Origin: Bacteroidaceae bacterium | GTDB lineage: Bacteria > Bacteroidota > Bacteroidia > Bacteroidales > Bacteroidaceae | NCBI GenBank assembly: GCA_021443405.1 | Contig: JABUUA010000028.1 | Coordinates: forward strand, 3,043-17,143 | DNA: 14,101 nucleotides | Reading direction: 5' to 3' | Shown here: positions 11,577 to 14,101 of the stretch, in pieces | How the letters are laid out: each line of letters begins with the position of its first letter | Position numbering within the stretch: position 1 is the stretch's first letter | The notes under the pieces: generated by a model | Seen by the model: the letters and a program-made list of their open reading frames with translations, nothing else | Databases searched by the model: none | What the model was told of the DNA's origin: nothing | Program-made: the position numbers and the translations under genes

Positions 11577-13817
11577 TTACATGCAGTGGTTGATGGTGCG
11601 GCTGAGCACGTCGAGCTGCTGCTCGCGGGTCAGCTTCACGAAGTTCACAGCGTAACCGCTGACACGGATGGTGAGCTGCGGGTATTTTTCGGGGTGCTCC
11701 ATGGCGTCGAGCAGCAGGTCGCGGTCGAAGACATTGACGTTGAGATGCTGACCGCCATCGGGCGTGAAGTAGCCGTCCATCAGGTTCACGAGGTTCGTCT
11801 TCTGCTCCTCCAAGTCCTTGCCCAGTGCTGCGGGCGAGATGCCGAAGGTGTATGAGATGCCGTCCTTCGAGTGATGGAAAGGCAGTTTGGCCACTGAAGC
11901 CAGCGCTGCCACGGCGCCCTTGAGATCGCGTGAGTTCATGGGGTTGGCACCGGGAGCGAAGGGAACGCCCTTCTTTCTGCCGTCGGGGGTGGCACCCGTG
12001 TTGCGGCCATAGACCACGTTCGACGTGATGGTGAGCAGCGACTGGGTGGGGATGGCGTCGCGGTAGGTGCGGTGCTGACGCAGGTACTCCATGAATTTCT
12101 CGGTAATCATCACGGCAATCTGGTCGGTCTCGTCGTAGTTGTTGCCGAAGGGGATGTAGTCGTCGCCCTCGTTTACAAAGTCAACGGCGATGCCGCGCTC
12201 GTCGCGAATGATGCGAATCTTGCCCTTCTGAATGGCTGCGATAGAGTCTGCTACGATGGAGATGCCAGCGATACCGGTGGCACGTGTGCGTTCGACGTCG
12301 CCGTCGTGCAGGGCCATCTCGAAAGCCTCGTAGTCGTATTTGTCGTGCATGTAGTGGATAATCTTCAGCGCGTTCACGTAGGTCTTGGCCAGCCAGCGCA
12401 TCATCTGGTCGAAGCGAGGCCAGAGTTCTTCCCATGTCAGGTAGTCGCCGTAGATGGGACTGTAGGTGGGAGCCACCTGTTCGCCCGTGATTTCGTCGCG
12501 ACCGCCGTTGATGGCGTAGAGCAGACACTTGGCCAAGTTGGCGCGGGCGCCGAAGAACTGCATCTGCTTTCCTATCTTCATGGGGCTCACGCAGCAGGCA
12601 ATTCCGTAGTCGTCGCCGAGGGTGTGACGCATGAGGTCATCGTTCTCGAACTGCACGGCGCTGGTGTCGATGGCCACCTTGGCGCAGTAGCGCTTGAAGG
12701 GCTCGGGCAGACGCTCCGACCACAGGATGGTGATGTTGGGCTCGGGAGAGGGACCCATGTTGTAGAGCGTGTGCAGGAGTCGGTAGTCGGTTTTGCTCAC
12801 CAGGGTGCGGCCGTCCACGCCCATACCGGCGATGGAAGCGGTGGCCCAGATGGGGTCGCCCGAGAAGAGGTCGTTGTATTCCGGCGTGCGCAGGAAGCGG
12901 ACGATGCGGAGCTTCATCACCATCTGGTCGATGAGTTCCTGTGCTTCCTCCTCCGTGAGCGTGCCGTTCTTCAGGTCGCGCTGGATGAAGATGTCGAGGA
13001 AGGTCATCACACGTCCCAGTGACATGGCGGCGCCGTCCTGGTCCTTCACAGCGGCCAGATAACCGAAGTAGGTCCACTGCACGGCTTCGCGAGCGTTCTG
13101 TGCCGGGCGAGTTACGTCGAAACCATAGGCGGCGCACATCTTCTCGAACTGGCGCAGGGCGTTGATTTGGTCGGTGATTTCCTCGCGGCAGCGCACAATT
13201 TCCTCGGTGAACTCCTGGATGTCGATGCGCTTGTGGAAGCGGAGTTTCTCTTCGATGAGGGCGTGTGTGCCGTAGAGTGCTACGCGGCGGTAGTCGCCGA
13301 TGATGCGTCCGCGGCCGTAGGCATCGGGCAGACCGGTGATGATATGGGCGTGACGGGCCTTCTTGATATCGTCGTTGTAGGCTGAGAACACGCCTTCGTT
13401 GTGGGTCTTACGATACTTTGTAAAGATGGTCTTGGTGTCGGCGTCGAGCTCGTAGCCGTAGGCCTTGAGGGCGCTCTCCACCATGCGGATGCCGCCTTTG
13501 GGGAAGATGCCGCGCTTCAGAGGGGCGTCGGTCTGCAGACCCACCACGACTTCGTCCTCCTTGCTTATGTATCCGGCTCCGTAGGTGTCGATGCTCTGGG
13601 GCAATTTTGTCTCGGCGTCGTACACGCCTTTCTCGCGCTCCACCTTGAACATCTCGGTGAGAATGGACCACAACTTGGTGGTGCGTGCGGTGGGTCCTAC
13701 AAGGAACGATTCGTCGCCAAGGTAAGGCTCGTAGTTGTGCTGAATGAAGTCGCGCACGTTTATCTCGCTTCTCCAAGTCGTGCCACGGAAGTCAGGAATC
13801 AAATTTTCAAAAGTCAT
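11577..13817 (-). CDS. pflB: Formate C-acetyltransferase (pyruvate formate-lyase)
   Basis: This 746-residue glycyl-radical enzyme converts pyruvate and CoA to acetyl-CoA and formate in anaerobic fermentation. The catalytic cysteine pair is Cys408-Cys409 in GIACCVSPM, and the radical-bearing Gly721 sits in RVSGYAV near the C-terminus; E. coli has Cys418/419 and Gly734 in a 760-residue chain. The N-terminal PFL domain and C-terminal glycine-radical domain are both complete. It is oxygen-sensitive once activated by the PflA encoded just downstream. The ATG at 13817 gives the usual N-terminus. The promoter is the -7 element at 13848-13855. Confidence 0.97.
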   Translation of the reverse strand: MTFENLIPDFRGTTWRSEINVRDFIQHNYEPYLGDESFLVGPTARTTKLWSILTEMFKVEREKGVYDAETKLPQSIDTYGAGYISKEDEVVVGLQTDAPLKRGIFPKGGIRMVESALKAYGYELDADTKTIFTKYRKTHNEGVFSAYNDDIKKARHAHIITGLPDAYGRGRIIGDYRRVALYGTHALIEEKLRFHKRIDIQEFTEEIVRCREEITDQINALRQFEKMCAAYGFDVTRPAQNAREAVQWTYFGYLAAVKDQDGAAMSLGRVMTFLDIFIQRDLKNGTLTEEEAQELIDQMVMKLRIVRFLRTPEYNDLFSGDPIWATASIAGMGVDGRTLVSKTDYRLLHTLYNMGPSPEPNITILWSERLPEPFKRYCAKVAIDTSAVQFENDDLMRHTLGDDYGIACCVSPMKIGKQMQFFGARANLAKCLLYAINGGRDEITGEQVAPTYSPIYGDYLTWEELWPRFDQMMRWLAKTYVNALKIIHYMHDKYDYEAFEMALHDGDVERTRATGIAGISIVADSIAAIQKGKIRIIRDERGIAVDFVNEGDDYIPFGNNYDETDQIAVMITEKFMEYLRQHRTYRDAIPTQSLLTITSNVVYGRNTGATPDGRKKGVPFAPGANPMNSRDLKGAVAALASVAKLPFHHSKDGISYTFGISPAALGKDLEEQKTNLVNLMDGYFTPDGGQHLNVNVFDRDLLLDAMEHPEKYPQLTIRVSGYAVNFVKLTREQQLDVLSRTINHCM

Positions 13818-13847
13818 AATGACGGTTTTTTAGTTGTTTCTTGCTCG

Positions 13848-13855
13848 CAAAGTTA
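13848..13855 (-). promoter_or_regulatory. -7 element of the pflB promoter
   Basis: TAACTTTG on the minus strand is a perfect Bacteroidetes -7 box, about 30 bp before the pflB ATG. No TTTG is present at the -33 distance (near 13875). A 12-bp palindrome lies there instead, which may mean the promoter depends on an activator (inference). Confidence 0.65.
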
Positions 13856-13878
13856 CAAAAAAATGCTGAGACTCCTAT

Positions 13879-13890
13879 GTGCGCGCGCAC
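13879..13890. promoter_or_regulatory. 12-bp palindrome upstream of pflB, possible operator
   Basis: GTGCGCGCGCAC is a perfect palindrome in otherwise A/T-rich DNA. It lies 24-35 bp upstream of the pflB -7 box, where a -33 element or regulator site would be, and about 96 bp from the divergent promoter. It does not look like an FNR/CRP site (TTGAT-N4-ATCAA), so any regulator is unknown. Confidence 0.35.
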
Positions 13891-13985
13891 GATTTTATAG
13901 AAGAATTTCCTATTTTTACCATTACTTTCCGTATGGTCGGGCAGTGGAGTGAAAAAGGCAAAAGAAATAAAATTTGGCCTTTACG

Positions 13986-14017
13986 CTTGCATAATTGACA
14001 AGAAAGCCTTAATTTTG
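13986..14017 (+). promoter_or_regulatory. Promoter of the right-edge gene
   Basis: CTTG (13986-13989), a 20-bp spacer and TAATTTTG (14010-14017) on the plus strand fit the consensus, with a leader of about 30 nt to the ATG at 14052. It is divergent from pflB and shares the 234-bp intergenic region. Confidence 0.7.
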
Positions 14018-14051
14018 CTATCAATTTAACACCAAACACACAAGAACAACT

Positions 14052-14101
14052 ATGCAAAAGACAAGAATTGCTATCGTGGGCTACGGCAATATCGGCCGTT
14101 A
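14052..14101 (+). CDS. Probable meso-diaminopimelate dehydrogenase, N-terminal fragment
   Basis: Only the first 16 codons are in the window (MQKTRIAIVGYGNIGR). They form the first strand and the dinucleotide-binding GxGxxG loop (Gly10, Gly12, Gly15) of a Rossmann fold. The sequence closely resembles the start of Bacteroidetes meso-diaminopimelate dehydrogenase (Ddh), which makes the lysine and peptidoglycan precursor in one NADPH-dependent step. Other Rossmann oxidoreductases could start similarly, so the name is tentative. The good promoter and ATG support a real gene running off the right edge. Confidence 0.7.
   Translation, partial: MQKTRIAIVGYGNIGR

Noticed and set aside
12072..13022. 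316-codon open frame on the plus strand
   Set aside because: It is a shadow of pflB with no independent promoter or motif.
1..14101. CRISPR array, insertion sequence, prophage or toxin-antitoxin genes
   Set aside because: I saw no regularly spaced direct repeats, transposase, integrase or phage motifs, and no toxin-antitoxin-like pair in the sequence or its translations.

Overview
This window looks like a chromosomal segment of a Bacteroidales bacterium, most likely Prevotella or a close relative. The evidence is the promoter grammar: at least six transcription units start from a TTTG/TTG element about 20 bp upstream of TAnnTTTG or a near match, and most starts lack a Shine-Dalgarno sequence. 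The gene set and protein sequences also fit (acpP-fabF-rnc cluster, GH3-type adenylating enzyme, pflB/pflA, diaminopimelate dehydrogenase, an ECF sigma operon with small membrane proteins). Genus is inferred, not shown. I see no insertion sequence, phage, integrase or CRISPR array. Every protein gene runs on the minus strand except a partial gene at the right edge.

Layout from left to right. At 1-161 there is no gene; this is the 3' flank of a gluconate 5-dehydrogenase/KduD-type SDR (162-962), packed with G/C-rich palindromes, a long hairpin and a G-quadruplex motif. A secreted GH27 alpha-galactosidase (1155-3377) follows with its own promoter. At 3378-3676 lies a 115-bp imperfect palindrome. 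Next is a three-gene operon transcribed leftward in the order membrane protein (4627-5286), ECF sigma factor (4051-4623), small two-helix membrane protein and candidate anti-sigma (3677-4054). It is preceded by a promoter that looks ECF-dependent.

The central operon is acpP (9401-9637), fabF (8099-9361), rnc (7014-8102) and a GH3-family adenylate-forming enzyme (5513-7021). It runs from a good promoter upstream of acpP to a hairpin at 5408-5449, with short overlaps suggesting translational coupling between the last three genes. It combines fatty-acid elongation, RNA processing and an acyl-adenylating enzyme of unknown substrate.

To the right are a standalone Vsr-like mismatch endonuclease with an apparently leaderless promoter, a tRNA-Leu(UAA) with a textbook terminator, and the anaerobic pyruvate formate-lyase pair (pflB 11577-13817, activase pflA 10675-11436) separated by an intrinsic terminator. 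A divergent region leads to the first 16 codons of a probable meso-diaminopimelate dehydrogenase.

Most of the window is housekeeping and central metabolism. I did not find an obvious new multi-gene defence or mobile system. The points most worth a second look are the two large palindromic intergenic elements, the autoregulated-looking ECF operon, the RNase III with an Asn at a metal-ligand position plus a long C-terminal tail, the GH3 enzyme coupled to acpP-fabF-rnc, and the leaderless standalone vsr.
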